In this document: positions 12,661-25,619 of the stretch, piece after piece | How positions within the stretch are numbered: position 1 is the stretch's first letter | How the letters are laid out: each line of letters begins with the position of its first letter | Translations under genes and position numbers: made by a program | The notes under the pieces: model-generated | The model's database searches: none | What the model saw: the letters and a program-made list of their open reading frames with translations, nothing else | Told to the model about the DNA's origin: nothing | Source: Embiotoca jacksoni | Lineage: Eukaryota; Chordata; Actinopteri; Embiotocidae | DNA: 64,000 nt | Direction of reading: 5' to 3' | Assembly: GCA_022577435.1 (NCBI GenBank) | Contig: JAKOON010000018.1 | Span: 5,666,156 to 5,730,155, forward strand

Positions 12661-14820
12661 ACACTAATGGTTGGATTTTTTTGAATATGCATACTGTATG
12701 TATATAATATGTGTAAAAAACATGACCTATTATAAATTAGGACAGTTAGACTTAACCAATTATTATACAAATATACTGTATATAAATGAATGAGTGCAAA
12801 TTGATGCTTGCAGGCAGCGGCAAAGGCATGCTTACATACATACTTACTCTTAAGCAAGTCTCAGGACTCCTCCTCCTTATTATCCCAACTCAAACCTCTA
12901 TACACACTGTATGTGCACATCTATACATATGCATATCTATGTTATGTACTCACGCAGACACTTCACACAAACCTCCACAATAAATCATAATCACAACAAA
13001 ACATTCATTTTGAAAACCAAGTTAACATGTATCAGCGTTTTTCATATTTCATCAGCACAAAACCTGGATTTGAAAGATTCAATCTTGGTTTTGACTGAGC
13101 AACCTCACAAAAATCATGGACTTCTAAACATTCATGGATTCTGATGCACAATACAATTATGTACTGTATTGTACAAAATGTACAACAGTACAATACAGTA
13201 AATACCACACACACACATTCCCTAAAATACCTTCAACAATCTAACAAAGGCTCTTTCTTGTGCACAAGTTTTACAAGGCTGATTCTTATTGTCAGTAGCA
13301 TGTCCTAATAAATGATAATGTTAGACTTTTGGCATGCTGCTTGTTGGCTGACTTGAAGTGCTGTTGAAAGGCTAATGGTGGTTCTGCATATTTTATTAGC
13401 AACCTGCAAATGACTGTTTCTGTAAATTCAGCGATGAGCCAAAATAGAAGGTGTGCTGACAGAAATATTTGTTTTTAGGTGTGATAGTAATGCTATGTCT
13501 GATAATATTTGATTGCTCTGCGTGTACGTTATACATATGAACAATATATTGACAGCAATACAATTAAAAAAAAAAAAAAGCAATCCCGCACAATAGAGTG
13601 TAGAAGATACATTTCAACAGCCAATCAATAGGGCAAAGTTTGTTTTAATCATGGCCTTGAGACGTTGCTCATTACAAATCAAGTGATATTGAGCGAATAA
13701 ATCACTTTAATATGCATCTAATTCCTTAAAGTAAAGAGCGAAACCCCTTCCCCCAGCTGAACTCAGGGTTCAATGCTCCACAAGCATCCAAATCTCTGAC
13801 TAATATCCTGAGCAGCTCAGGCGGTTGCTAGGAATAACAGGCCCCAGTCACTGTGGAGTATTGGCCTCCGTGTGCCATTATTTCCACAAACGACCGGAAA
13901 GAAAAGTCACTTGCTGGAGTAACAGCTCCCCGGACGGGAGGCTGTCGTGCAGACTGTGAAAAAGACACAGGTCGGTTGTTTGCCCGTGCTGCGAGAAAGA
14001 AAGAACACCAAGATCCTGCTCGAGTGCTGTATGTATTAGCGAGGGGGTTCTTTAACGATGGGCCTGTGATGGAAGGTGGCCCTCGCTTGGCCCCAACATC
14101 CCAGTTCTCTCCAAGCAAAAGTTCAGCTGGTTTAAAAAAGAAGCTCTAAAATCGTCTCACATCCATTCGAATTCAATCCTGTGGTTTTGAATGTTTTACT
14201 AGGTAGTTAACAAGACTAATGGTGCTTTTTGCTTTTAGTCCCCTCGGTAGAAATTGTAAATGATTCCTTTTTTTATTATCAGAGAGTGAGAATGAGCTGG
14301 AAATCTAAAATGTGTGCATTATTACAGAGGTGACCTCATTTATTTGAGGTCTGACTGTCAGAATAAGTGACCTCACTACCTGACTCACATCCTCAAAACT
14401 CAGTTGTTAATGAGATTTCCTCAGTTTAGATAATGTTTACCTAACTTAAAGTTTGTGCTAAAGTTGTAATATAATTTTTTTTCCCCAAATTGTAACTTCA
14501 GATCTAAACCTCTAGGGTGGAGCCTAAAATTGATTTGGGAGTGGTAGCCAAATAAGAGTTATGGGAATGGCATATATAACAGATCAGCTAATCAAACCAC
14601 AATGATGTTTATTCAGTCAACACCACTTCACTGCAACATCTTGAGAAAGTTTCAGCCTCTTATAGCTCAACAAAAGCTCACACACGTAGAAGACGACAAG
14701 TAATTCAAAAAGGTAGCTAAAAGGTGTATCAGTTGCAGCGCTTGAAATGAGATCGTCATCAAATAAAAAACATCGCTGTCGTCGTTTGTGCCAAACAACA
14801 TATATTTACAATCCAGTGAC
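12661..14820. other. non-coding stretch; complex block at about 13740-14150
   Basis: AT-rich at the start, with no gene recognised. The block at about 13740-14150 is more GC-balanced and repeat-free. It has overlapping open frames on both strands that are reverse-complement shadows of each other, and neither matches a known protein. Confidence 0.4.
13162..13200. repeat. 13-bp perfect inverted repeat (hairpin)
   Basis: TACTGTATTGTAC (13162-13174) and GTACAATACAGTA (13188-13200) are exact reverse complements with a 13-base loop. The stem does not extend outward. It could form a small cruciform or RNA hairpin, but it is too short for a typical pre-microRNA. Confidence 0.8.
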
Positions 14821-14960
14821 AGCACCCTCTAGTGGTTGTAGTAATTATAACGGGAGCAAAAGAGGATATCTGAGGCTCTGTAACTCAGTTAGCCTACCTA
14901 AGTTCTCATAGGGAGAAGGTCGGGGTGGATGGACGGTTCAATAAAACTGATCACTGTTTG
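14821..14960. repeat. interspersed repeat fragment related to 885-1135
   Basis: CAGCACCCTCTAGTGGTTGTAG is followed by ATAGGGAGAAGGTC (14908-14921), which occurs identically at 935-948, and GGGGTGGATGG. Boundaries are unclear. Confidence 0.4.
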
Positions 14961-16524
14961 CTACAAAATGATGGTTATTGTTTTTTGTTTTTTTTAGCCT
15001 TAAGCAAAATAGGACCTTCATTGTCATACTGACAATATAAACGTGGATATGTGGAGCATATCTTCAGCCATGAAGATACACAGAACACTTCCTGTGCAAT
15101 AACCATGTTATCATCACCAAATCATCCTACTGTACCGACCTATCACACAGAGGCGGATTGTACGAGAGCATGACACAGAATCAAACTGAACTAAACCTTT
15201 TTATGAACTTTTCAACTTGTCAAGTGTTTTCTCCACTTACCTGACTTGCAGTGCTTGGCGCTGATGTGCACCTACTCCAATCTGATGGGAAACAAGCACT
15301 ACCTCTGTCCTGTAACACAGGCTTACCCAGAGACTGTCAAAACTTGACTTCTGCAACAACAGGCATCTTGGAACGATTCCCCTTTTCACCCTGTTCACCT
15401 CTGCCTGTACCTGAATGACATGCTGTGATCACACACATCTGATGTTTCCCTGCCTTACAGCACCAGTGTCAGTCAGTATACAGTGGAGTCATTCTTACTG
15501 TTATCTTAACGTCTCTGAATCAATCCACTGACAACCATCAACACTGATTCCACTTCTAATGTTGCTAATTGGTTCGGCACGCTCATTCTGCAGAAAATAC
15601 CTGCTGTGTTTTACAGTCGAACTGGACAACTAGTCAGTGAGACATGAGGAAGTCGTCATGTTGTATTGCTCTAAACTCACAGGAACCCACTCCTGCAGGC
15701 CAGGAGTTTTGGAGACTTGACTGTACTCTACCACTGTAATGATGTGCTGCAGTACTTTACTTTGCAGGGTATTGCATCATGATCAGTGGTAGCGTAAATC
15801 GTGAGAGACAGCCAGAGGGGCACTTTGCCCCTGCATTCTCAGCTTCATCTCATTTTTTCTTTATTACAACAAGGCTCAAGCCTGAATGAATTCAAGAAGT
15901 GACACGAGAGGTCAATCAGCTGCCAATAAAGTTCTCCTGTTTCAGTTCATAAAGTTAGTGTTCACATTTTAACCTTCCTGATGATAATTGTGTTTTCTCA
16001 GTGCTTCCTGCAAATATGAAGATCTCCATGACTGAAATACTATTTATGTTTCAGTTCAATGATATACTGATGGTGATACCTCTTATTACAATAATACATG
16101 CAACTGCAAACTGAGTTACGACAGCATGATGATATGGACTTCAAGCAAACAGGTTTAGCGAATGAGTTGTTCTGGCTTGCAAGCTACCTCATTGGTAAAA
16201 CATCTGCTCGTAAACAAGTGCTCTCAACGGTTAGTCTTTGTTTCAACTCAAAGCCAGGCATAATGCAGAGGGGTGGTGACAACATGATGATGATTGAATA
16301 ACATTTGCTGAAGTGAGCTACTGTGGCGAAGTGAGCATTTTAATTATTGTTACAGATTTGAAAATTATTAAACCTATTCTTTAAACAAAACATTCTGACC
16401 TCCTGCTTTTTTTTAATAATTACAAAAATAAATACTCAATACTTAAGTAGCTTCATTTGACTGATCATTTGTACCAAAGTCATTTTAGGATATCTGTACT
16501 TTGAATCAAACGTGGTTACAATTG
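14961..16524. other. non-coding stretch, no clear feature
   Basis: No gene is recognised. GATGTGCTGCAGTACTTTACTTTGCAGGGTATTGCATCATGATCAG (about 15740-15785) resembles a dispersed fish repeat relic, but I cannot delimit it. Confidence 0.4.
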
Positions 16525-16840
16525 ACTGGAAACAGTTAGCTTAGCTTAGCTCATCTTGCCTGTCTGTCCAAAAGGAAACAATCTTGTCTACCAGCACCCA
16601 AAGCTCAGTGAAACATTCTTGTTTGTTTAATCTGTAAAAAAAAAAAAAAAAAGTGAAAGAAATGAAATGCTGCTGTCATCTTTGAACACAGCCAGGCTAA
16701 GATGGTTAGCTTGCTAAGATTAGTGAAGTGGATATGGGTAGCTTCACATTGAATAGTCAATAGTATTGATCTTCTCATCTAACCATCAGCAACAAGTACA
16801 AAGTGTATTTGTCAATTTGTTGAATTGTTTCTTTAAAGTG
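16525..16840 (+). repeat. interspersed repeat, family G copy 1
   Basis: GGAAACAGTTAGCTTAGC, CTGTCTGTCCAAAAGG, CTACCAGCACCCAAAGCTCA and CTTGTTTGTTTAATC appear in order, followed by a run of 17 A. These match, in order, a common teleost dispersed repeat that I remember but cannot name. A weaker copy is at 37340-37605. It shows no coding capacity. Confidence 0.5.
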
Positions 16841-19439
16841 AACAGATACTGTATGTCAATTTGAACATCTACAATTCCATGAAAGCTCCTTCTGATAATG
16901 AATATGATATGATCAAATACTCCCAAACAGCTGCAAAATGGAGCTTCGGGTCACACTGATTTATTCAATGCCACGGGAAATGTTAAATACTGTACAGCAG
17001 AGTACATACAATTTAGAATTGCATAAAATAATAAAGCCTACCGTTTAATATGACACCTCTGGAACATGTGTACGAGAGGATGCATATTCACTCTTGTGAA
17101 CTACTTTTGACTTAAGCCTGGTTTAATTAAGAGAGCATGCGTGTGACGCGCACAGATCCAGACATGCTCAGGGGCGTTTAATGCTGCAGGACCCGGTGAA
17201 GGTGGGGGCATCTTACCCTGGCCCAACTCCAATTACACTGCTTCTAAACTTCATACTGTAAAATTTCCATATTTCTCCCACCGGCCCAATGAAGAGTGTA
17301 AAGCAATATTTCTGGCAGGAGTAAAAGAACCAACACAAGGGAATCTCCCTTTAAGAAAACCTGAGGGGGCAAAGCAGTAAATTTCAGCTACTTTTACGGC
17401 GGTGTTTTCAAGATCTGAGGAAATTGAATCCAGCGCTGATATAGCCTCGACGCTTATTAAGCCCAGCCTTTTGTAATCGGAGAGAAGCTTGTTCTACAGC
17501 AGGTACACTTGCCAAGAAAGTGATTTCACTGAAGCGGCAACACTAGACCGAAAAGTTGTGAGACAAGAGGATTACTCTCCACCTGAAACATGATGTGGAC
17601 AGAAGAATGGACATGTTCCAAATATTTTCCACCATGCTTCTTGCCCTGGCTCTAAATGTTTATGAATCCACTAATTTGACAATTCTTTGTGTGAATCACG
17701 GTTGACTTCCACTCAAAGCTAACAATGACGTTACTGCTGTCATGAACTGGAAGTGTTTACATTTGAAAATATTAACTGGGACCGCTGAAGTTAATCTAAC
17801 ACAGCTTTCTTGTCTTTTACAGCCGTTTAAAAGTTTTACTGTTCAATAAAGAGCAATTGGGCTGAGTCAAAGCTGGTGCTGTTTACCTATCAAGGGCACA
17901 TGATTGATATAATAAAACACCCTTCTGTGTATTTTTCCAGCCTGCCAAAATCAAAGTCCCTGTTATTACCTGTGACTTTGAGCTTAAACAGCCCTTCAAG
18001 AGATTCAGTTCTGACATTGTTGTAATTTCTGAGTTTTGCTCACACTGTTACATCTGGAGGTTTGAGGTACTAAATTTGCCTGCTGCAGCTATTCAATGGA
18101 AAATAATAGTAGCCATTTTTGTGTCATTTTTTGTTATCACTGCATATGACTTTCATATATACATTTAATTATAAAGTTTAAGTATACATCTTCTGAACTT
18201 TTATCTAGTTTCAAACTACTTATTTTGTGTTGGGTTGCAAAATGTAAAATAGATCTCCTTGCTTGTAAAGAGTTCAGTAATTAGTTTTTCCTTTTTTTAT
18301 AGGAATCATTTCTATATGCATGTAAATTATTACATTCTTACTTTCACTTTGCATATTTTGCAGTTTCCTATATTACATAAATAATAACTATAATTGATCA
18401 AATTTGATAGTAATATAGTCTGATGTTATTAACACAACAGTTTGTAACTTAACATATTTACTTTTGCAATACATTATTTAAAATTGTGAAGTTTAATCAA
18501 GAGTCAGGTCACGTGTCAACTATGTTGTATGAGCCTCCTTTACACTATTTAAACAATATGAGCGAGCTAATGTTAGTTTCATCTGTTAGCTAAATTATCT
18601 GTATGTTACACTTGCCAGTCACTGGGTGTAAAAGAGAAATTTCTGGACAGGACTTATGTGTCTCCACTCAATAAACACTTATATCAAACGGGGAATTTAT
18701 GAATAGCTGATGAAGAAAGGGTCTGTATAAAAATATACCAAAGTGCCAGTTGCACCAGAGTGACGAAGTGCGGTGGGATGGCACCTAAGTAACTCTGCTC
18801 TTTCATGTAGGTTATAACATGGTTTTTAATGTAAGCAGCCTCAGCTTGGTCTGTTTGGCTGTGAATGAGGTGACGTGATGGCATTGAGCCCAGGAGACGG
18901 TGTGGAAGGCGTGGAAGATTATGGTTGGCACAACCCGTCTGTGGCCTGGAGGCTTTCTGGGAGGCAGCTGGGAGCTCGGCTCAGGTGGAATGAGGTCATA
19001 GCAGTCATGTGAGACGGGGACGGAGACGGAGACACAGAGCAGCTCCATGGGTTATTGCCCGATGGCTGCCTCTTTGTGAATATGTGTGTGTGTACATGCT
19101 GACATGTCTGCTATAGACATTATGCACCAGAGGCTGAATTTATCAAGTGGAATGAAAAAGAAAAGACACTTCACTTTTCTTCCTACTCAGAGAAACTTTT
19201 ACATGATTTTGTATATCTCTTATAGCAAAATTGACACTGCATGGGTGACAGAACTCCGAGATTGATCTCCAGGGTGGCTGAGTATAAAAGGGAGGTGAGC
19301 AACAGGGCTTTGAACCTAAAGAGAAATTAACTAATTATTTCTTCATTTTCAAGACTACATTGCACACATGTAACGTACAATGGGCAGATCCGGCTAAAGT
19401 CTGATTTACTATACCTGCTCTAACCATATTGCAAAAGTG
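16841..19439. other. non-coding stretch; complex block at about 17100-17510
   Basis: No gene is recognised. The part at about 17100-17510 is repeat-free and of balanced composition, with GGTTTAATTAAG and CAATTACACTGC motifs, and might be a conserved regulatory element. From about 17940 to 18600 the sequence is strongly AT-rich. The open frames at 18684-19048 have no recognisable domain. Confidence 0.35.
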
Positions 19440-19760
19440 ATTACTTTGATTTGATTTTTTTTGGATTTTATACACTTTATTAATCCCCGAGGGGAAATTT
19501 CTTCACTACAGCAGGGGGGCTCTCAGGGGGGAGCTGCTGCAGCAGGCTACCACTAGCGCGGCGCCAGGTAACCTGACCTGAGGTGCATGTTTTTGGATGA
19601 TGGGAGGAAGCCGGAGAACCCGGAGAGAACCCACGTAAGCACAGGGAGAACATGCAAACTCCGCACAGAAAGGCCCAGGACCGGATTCGAACCCGGAACC
19701 TTTTTTTTGCTGTGAGGTGACAGTGCTAACCACTGCACCACCGTGCCGCACACATTACTT
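19440..19760 (-). mobile_element. complete tRNA-derived SINE with LINE-type tail and target-site duplication
   Basis: On the minus strand it opens GCGGCACGGTGGTGCAGTGG. A box A-like TGGTGCAGTGG (RC of 19730-19740) is followed 36 bases later by a perfect box B, GGTTCGAATCC (RC of 19683-19693), as in RNA polymerase III promoters of tRNA type. The body continues GAGTTTGCATGTTCTCCC and CTTCCTCCCATCATCC. The 3' end is the LINE-like tail TTTCCCCTCGGGGATTAATAAAG followed by an A-rich run. ATTACTT occurs at 19440-19446 and 19754-19760, a plausible 7-bp target-site duplication. Two minus-strand open frames over it are incidental. The tail suggests mobilisation by a LINE with the same 3' end. Confidence 0.85.
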
Positions 19761-20149
19761 ATGTGATCACTGCTCTTTAAAGATAACTACTTCATTTTAC
19801 TTGAAGTTAGAGTAAGTTTCTTGAAGATTTGGTTTTCTGCAGATCCTGTTAAGAGCTTGTTGGCCCTTTTAAAGAAGTCCTAATATATGTGTCAATCTTA
19901 AAAGACTTAAATACAGTCCCTTGTGTTGCTTTGCAGATTTCAGCCTGTTGGCTAAAATCACATCTTACACGGAATTAAATGTCAAAGCACATAATCAATT
20001 TGTATAAAAGAGGAAGTGTTAGTCATAAAACAGCAATTAAACACTTAAAAAAAAAACAAGCAATAAAAGACCATGAAAAGAACAATATTGGAGTGTTAAA
20101 CAGCAAGTGTTAAACTGCAGATTGAACATCTATCTATCAATCGATCAGG
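19761..20149. other. non-coding stretch, no feature recognised
   Basis: AT-rich. A run of 10 A near 20049 is the only simple sequence. Confidence 0.5.
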
Positions 20150-20420
20150 GCCAGAACATCAAAGGCACCTTTTGTTTTTAGTCGAAAGAACCAGTTAACC
20201 AGTAAAAGGGCGGAGCAGGGCACAGACGTACACAGGTTATTGACCATGAAGAGCTCTGTGTGTGAGGACAAGACCTTAAAATGAATCCTAAACTGAATGG
20301 GAAGTGTATGTAAAGAGGACAGGTTGAGTGTAAAACGTGCTGTTTTGCTGGATCTGGTTAAAAGCCGAGCAGCACGGACAAATAGCTGAGGCAGGTGAAA
20401 ATGGAATGATATTAGTGCAT
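20150..20420. repeat. possible degenerate LINE-related fragment
   Basis: CTTAAAATGAATCCTAAACTGAATGGGAAG and CTGGTTAAAAGCCGAGCAGCACG (about 20275-20375) resemble a dispersed fish sequence with AAAATGAATTCTAAAATGAAC..GGTTAAAAGCCGAGCAGCAGC, recalled from memory. No second copy in the window confirms it. Confidence 0.25.
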
Positions 20421-22442
20421 GGAAATAAAATACCTTTTGAATCTCCAACTATTTCAGTACAATTATGAATTGTTGAAAAGGAGGTAGTGAAATTCAACAT
20501 TCAAAATTGTAAACTATTATGCAGTTATGTTAAGTATGGATGCAAATGTAGCACAATGTGTATTGTATAATCATTGTCATTATGCACTCTGCTTTCCATA
20601 AAACTGTTTTATTCTGCAGTGTCTAACATAATGATTCTCACTCTGCTGCTTAAAATTAATATACCAGAACACTTAGACACTTTTTATGGATTTCAGACAG
20701 ATTAAATAAAACGAATCGTAAACCATTGTGAAATAATATATTCTCTGGGAAGAGACATGGTGTACTAAAACCCTTTAAACAGGTTCATTTGCATGGGAAA
20801 TAAATCCATTGAGGGGAATTTCTTTCAATTTTATTAAAAGAATGGTTGAAGATTCAACATTAGATTAAATGACTTGTCATGATGAGTTAGAGCCTTGTAG
20901 CTTTTCATGCTACAATAAGTCATTTTCTTGAGCCCTTACTTTAGAAACAATATATCAATATAAGTAGTCTGGTGGTTAAACTGTACCCGAGGAGTCTGCA
21001 GAGGGAAGTGAGATGTGCGCGTCTTCCTGAAGGTTCCATAATGCATCCTACAGGCCCAAACATAAACCATCCAGCTCACGTTGCACAACCCCAGAGGAAA
21101 TGTATAGATTTAGATAAGAGTCTGAACAAACATTTCAGTTTGGCTTCGCTCATGTGAAGGTTTTATTTTGAGCAGTTTGTCTGGAAGGTCAGAGAGAGTC
21201 ACCTCGTGTTGGAGGATGTTGTGTCTCTGGCTTCTTCCCAGTTTTATTTCTGCTTACATTAAACATCACAACAGCAAAAACACTCTTAAGCTGCAACATG
21301 CAGCAGCACATGTTTTCAACCTGCACCTGCTTTTGTGTTTTATTCTGTCAAACACACATCTTTAAAGCTTTAAAGCTGGAATTAATATAAAGACACGATA
21401 AAATTAAGGTAAACATCCATTTTTGTCTCATATATAGAGACCCACTACATACTTTACATCTACTCCTTGAGGCCTGAAAACAGACGCTCATTTGGGTTTA
21501 CAAAAGACTTAGTAAAGAACTAGTGATTTCCTCACCTGATATCCCTTTACAGGAAGAGATCAGGTATTTCCAAAGCTCAAGTTGGAAATATGAGAAGGCT
21601 TTCTTCTAATCACTCTGTTCATATATTGTTACATACTGAACGGAAACAGTTAAGTGAGAGTGGAAACAGTAAAGCTGATCTGCCTGAGAGATTGATGTGA
21701 CTTTCCAGGTGATCTTCCCATGGCTGTTTCAGTATCCACGTTGCTTTCAAAGAAAAGCGAGTCTTTGAAAACGATGAAAAATAGAAATGAAAAGAATTCA
21801 GCTGATGTGCGTTTTTTTTTTAAAACTCCTGATAAGCGCTTGGATCGGGCAGCAGTATCGTCAGCTGGGAAGTGTACAGGAAAGAGGGTGGAAAAAAAAA
21901 GTCTGAAACTGTATCTGCGACACACCTGCTCTTAACAGGTCAGCTGCCCTGTGAAAATCAAGCCTCTTTTCATTGGCAGTGTTAAGAAAATCACACCGTG
22001 CCTTGCGCAAATTTCACAATAAAGGCAGCGGGAACAGAAGGCCGGATTTGCTCTTTTGACCCTGTTGTGTTTCCACTCCTTTAAGTTTGCAACACTCCGA
22101 GGTCTGTGGCTGGTTCCATTAAAGGAAAACTGGCCTCCTTTGGAGGCTCGCCCTTCTGTGGGAAGATTCTCGACGAGACACAGCCGCAACTTGATCCACT
22201 CCGCATCCATTGATTTCAGTGTCATGACCCACCATTTGTACACAAAGATCATGGAGTTCGTATGTACTGTAGGCATGTTTATGCAACAAACCTGACAATA
22301 AAAGAAATAACCAAAACATAAATAACTTTTAGAAAGTTCTCAAACATGTCTTCTTAAGATGTATTTGTTTTTATCTTTGAATATAAAAGTGGTTGAGGTT
22401 TGGGGGATTTTTTGTTCTGACAGTGGAGTAGTTATTGGTCAG
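20421..22442. other. non-coding stretch, no feature recognised
   Basis: No gene or repeat is recognised. A/T runs lie near 21810 and 21890. The open-frame pairs at 21650-21935 and 21932-22295 are opposite-strand shadows without a known domain. Confidence 0.45.
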
Positions 22443-23345
22443 TCTGGCACTTAGATACGGGCTGAAATAGCTCAACATCTGCTCGTTGGATTGCCATGAT
22501 ATTTTGTACAAACATTCATGGTGCCCAGATGATGAGCTGTGTTGACTTTGATCTCCTGATTCTTTCTCTGGTACCACCATGAGGTTGGTATTTTCAGTTA
22601 GATGTCTCAACAAACATTGGCTACATCTCAATGTACGTACCTCCTGTAGTACACTTACTTGTGTAGTGCGTGAACTCGACAGGGTACCGTTGTCTCAAAT
22701 TAAACATGGTTGTTAGGTATTTACTGGAAACACCGACCACTGCATTTGAATGCATCACCTGCGATAATATCTGACGGCTTTGAATGATGGTTTCACCTAA
22801 AACTGAACGTGTTTTTGCTCCCTCTGTTTTACACAAACAATAAACATACTGTTGACTTCTATCTAGCAGTATGGTTGTACTTGATGAAAAGAAAGCAATT
22901 TTTTTGTTGTGTTATGTACAACTTGTTCACTGCAACCACTGTAGCTTCCTCGCCTCAGCCACTAATTTCAGCAGTTTGAAAATAGATGGTGGTGCCTCCC
23001 TTTCAGCTACATAGCTACTTGTTTAATACTCAATATTTGTGTTTACCTTTATGAGAACACCAGGTTCAGGTTTGCACTCAAAATACTAAGTGTAAGTACA
23101 TGATTTGAGACACAACCATTGTTTGGTAAATCCCACAGGATGAATTGTAAAAACGGGGATGGGCATCTGAAAGCAAATTACATTAAAGATTAATGATGCT
23201 GCCATCACTATTTGGTGCAAACTAGCAAATGTCACCAAACGAATACTAAATCGGTGAACACTATGCCAATAATCATCAGTATGTTTGTGTTGTTGTTTTA
23301 AGCATGTTAACACGATGACGTCTGCAAAGTCTCAGAGCTGCTAGC
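22443..23345 (-). repeat. large degenerate interspersed repeat, family H, split by a later insertion
   Basis: On the minus strand one part (RC of 22443-22620) carries TTGTTGAGACATCTAACTG, CAACCTCATGGTGG, CATGAATGTTTGTACAAAAT and ATGGCAATCCAA. The other part (RC of 23115-23345) carries GTTCACCGATTTAGT, ACATTTGCTAGTTTGCACC and ACAATTCATCCTGTGGG. These are consecutive blocks of a dispersed teleost repeat I recognise but cannot name. Related fragments lie at 41030-41105, 48286-48445 and 58735-58862. The blocks are in family order once 22621-23114 is removed. Confidence 0.55.
22621..23114. mobile_element. short TIR DNA element nested in family H repeat
   Basis: The left end TCTCAATGTACGTAC (22626-22640) and the right end, inverted, TCTCAAATCATGTACTTAC (RC of 23092-23110) share TCTCAA and TGTACnTAC with a 4-base indel. 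Both ends fall where the host repeat is interrupted. Host flanks carry AACATTGG (left) and AACCATTG (right), perhaps a decayed 8-bp duplication. It contains no transposase. An hAT-type MITE would fit, but this is inference. Confidence 0.5.
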
Positions 23346-25619
23346 GTGGGTGTAGCCCAACCTTTTGGCACATTGCTCCACACCCTAAAGCGTGCACTTT
23401 TATGACTTTGGGTGTCAACTCTTAAACAATCTTGCTCATGCGAGGAAACCACAGTCCAGTAACACAATGTATGATTACACCCAATATGAAACCTGCAGAC
23501 TGTGATGAAGACTCCGATAAACCCATCAAGCCCAAATTGCACTGTGGCATTGGAACACAATGTCGAACAGGCCCAGACCAGTATATGTCTCATCATCCAG
23601 CCCAGCCGCAAGCCACACACTGATGATAATGAGTCTCCGTCAGTGGCATCCAGCAGTATTGAACCAGATCCTGTGTGTCAAGGGAGCAGCCGAGGCAGAG
23701 GCACATCCCTTCTACCTCTAAGCCCTGTCACCAGCTTGTATTCAGGCTCGGCTGATTAAAACTGATGGGGTGACATGATTGTGACCTGTATGGATTTCTG
23801 ACGCTCCCAGCCACACTGCCCGACTACATGTGTCTCCTTCCTTTGACAAACCCACCTGGGAGCCCTCCGAACCGAGCTGCAGAATGCATAATTTAAGAGG
23901 CAGCAGGCAATCAATACCAAAAACAGTAACAACAAGGGCTGGAGAGAAAGAGCTGTGGAGAGAGGAAGAGGCAGGCATCTAAAGTTCCCAGCCATGTCCA
24001 TCAGCAGCAGCTGTATTAACTTCTAATCCTAGTGTGAATTTCCCATCTTGACATGAAACTTCTGCAAGGCACAATAATCCTCTTCAGGAGTTAAGTCCAC
24101 GTGGAGCAGTATCATTCTTAAAGGTTAACATGATACATTATCATCCTGCCATTGATTCCAATAGGCATTCAAACTTTGTGCTGCATGAAGATAAATACAG
24201 TGATTTTAAGCCAACACATTGCAAACCGTACTTCTTGCATTTAATTCAATAAAAAAGTTAAATTAGAATAGAAATTATGCAGCTTAATTACCATCTTAGT
24301 GATTCAAATAATGTTTTAAACATGATGTTTTTTTTCCCCAAAACTAGCCAGCAAATAGAGCATATTACAGTCCAATCAGTACAATCCATTTGAAATGTAT
24401 TTTTCCATGCAGCAGGAGATTGTTGTGTTTAACTTCTGTGATTGACGTCTGCTTCTCCCCAACAAATTCCTTTCCATTCTGGCATTTCCTCACTGTCACT
24501 CTCACTGGAGGCTAAAGAGAAACTGTGGCTTTTTATAAAGATTAAGGGACATTTCTCGCATTTCCCCCCAAAAAAAGAACTAATTTGAAAATTGGGAGCC
24601 AAACCACACACGACAATGAGAAGAAAAGTAGTCGAGCATCTACAGTGTGGTTAGTGTAATGAGCCATACTGGCATTACTCCTGGCAAGCAGACTGCAGTC
24701 CACACAAAGTAGGAAACACACTGCACAACACTCCTTAACCCCACATGGTGCAATTCAAATGCGTCGAAACAATGAAGGTTTTATGAGTCTGATTTGAACT
24801 CATTATTGGCTCAATGCAAAAGGCAAACTGTGCTGATTGTGTGATAGCTGGAACTGCTGTCTAAGGTGGATTTAAGATACTTTGCACTTTCATGATTGGT
24901 CATTAAACACTATTTAATTATGCAACTAGAGGACTGTTTTAGCAGGCCCAGCAAGTTCACTTAAATCGTTTGTATTTAATAATGTTTTCCTGTCATTAAA
25001 ACTACCCTAAATACATCCATTGTCGAGAAAAGTGTAGTGAAGTGTACTGCAGTCTCTTTTTGCCAGTGTCATGGTCAGTGTGAGATCCCCTGAACTAGTT
25101 TACTGAGAGCCTCAAAGGCCAGTAGTGTGTCAGTGTGAGATGAGCCCTGACAGCCTGCAGCTGGACAGGGACCTGCTGCCTCTTGTGTCTACATCTGGCT
25201 CCAGTGACTCACTCCACAGTGCTGTAGAGTTACACTTACAGCAGAGAAGTGTGCTGTCCTACTGTACATTACAGTTATTTATTCAATAAAGTTCTGTTTT
25301 GTCTGCGTGTTCAGTGGTGACTTGGGGTTGGAGGTGTGGAGGAAAGAGGCGATTAACCCTTGAGACTCCTACTAACTCCAACACTTGCTTACATAGTGTG
25401 CTGTCTTAGCCAGCTTGAACAAAGTTGGTCAAGACTTTGTGAGGCTGTGTAAAACTTACACAGTGTAGACAGGGCGCAAGGGGCGACGCATGCTGTCACT
25501 GGAGCAAAGCTAACATTAGCTATAGAAGCAAATTTGTGAGTGTCAAGGTGTTAAATGAATTGATATTTCATAAAAAAAATGAACAAAATGACAATGTGTC
25601 TTTAAACAAGAGCTTTAAA
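23346..25619. other. non-coding stretch, no clear feature
   Basis: No gene is recognised. GTCAGTGTGAGAT is repeated at 25074-25086 and 25129-25141. An AATAAA lies near 25284 after an unremarkable stretch. The overlapping open frames at 23276-24001 have no domain I know. Confidence 0.45.
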
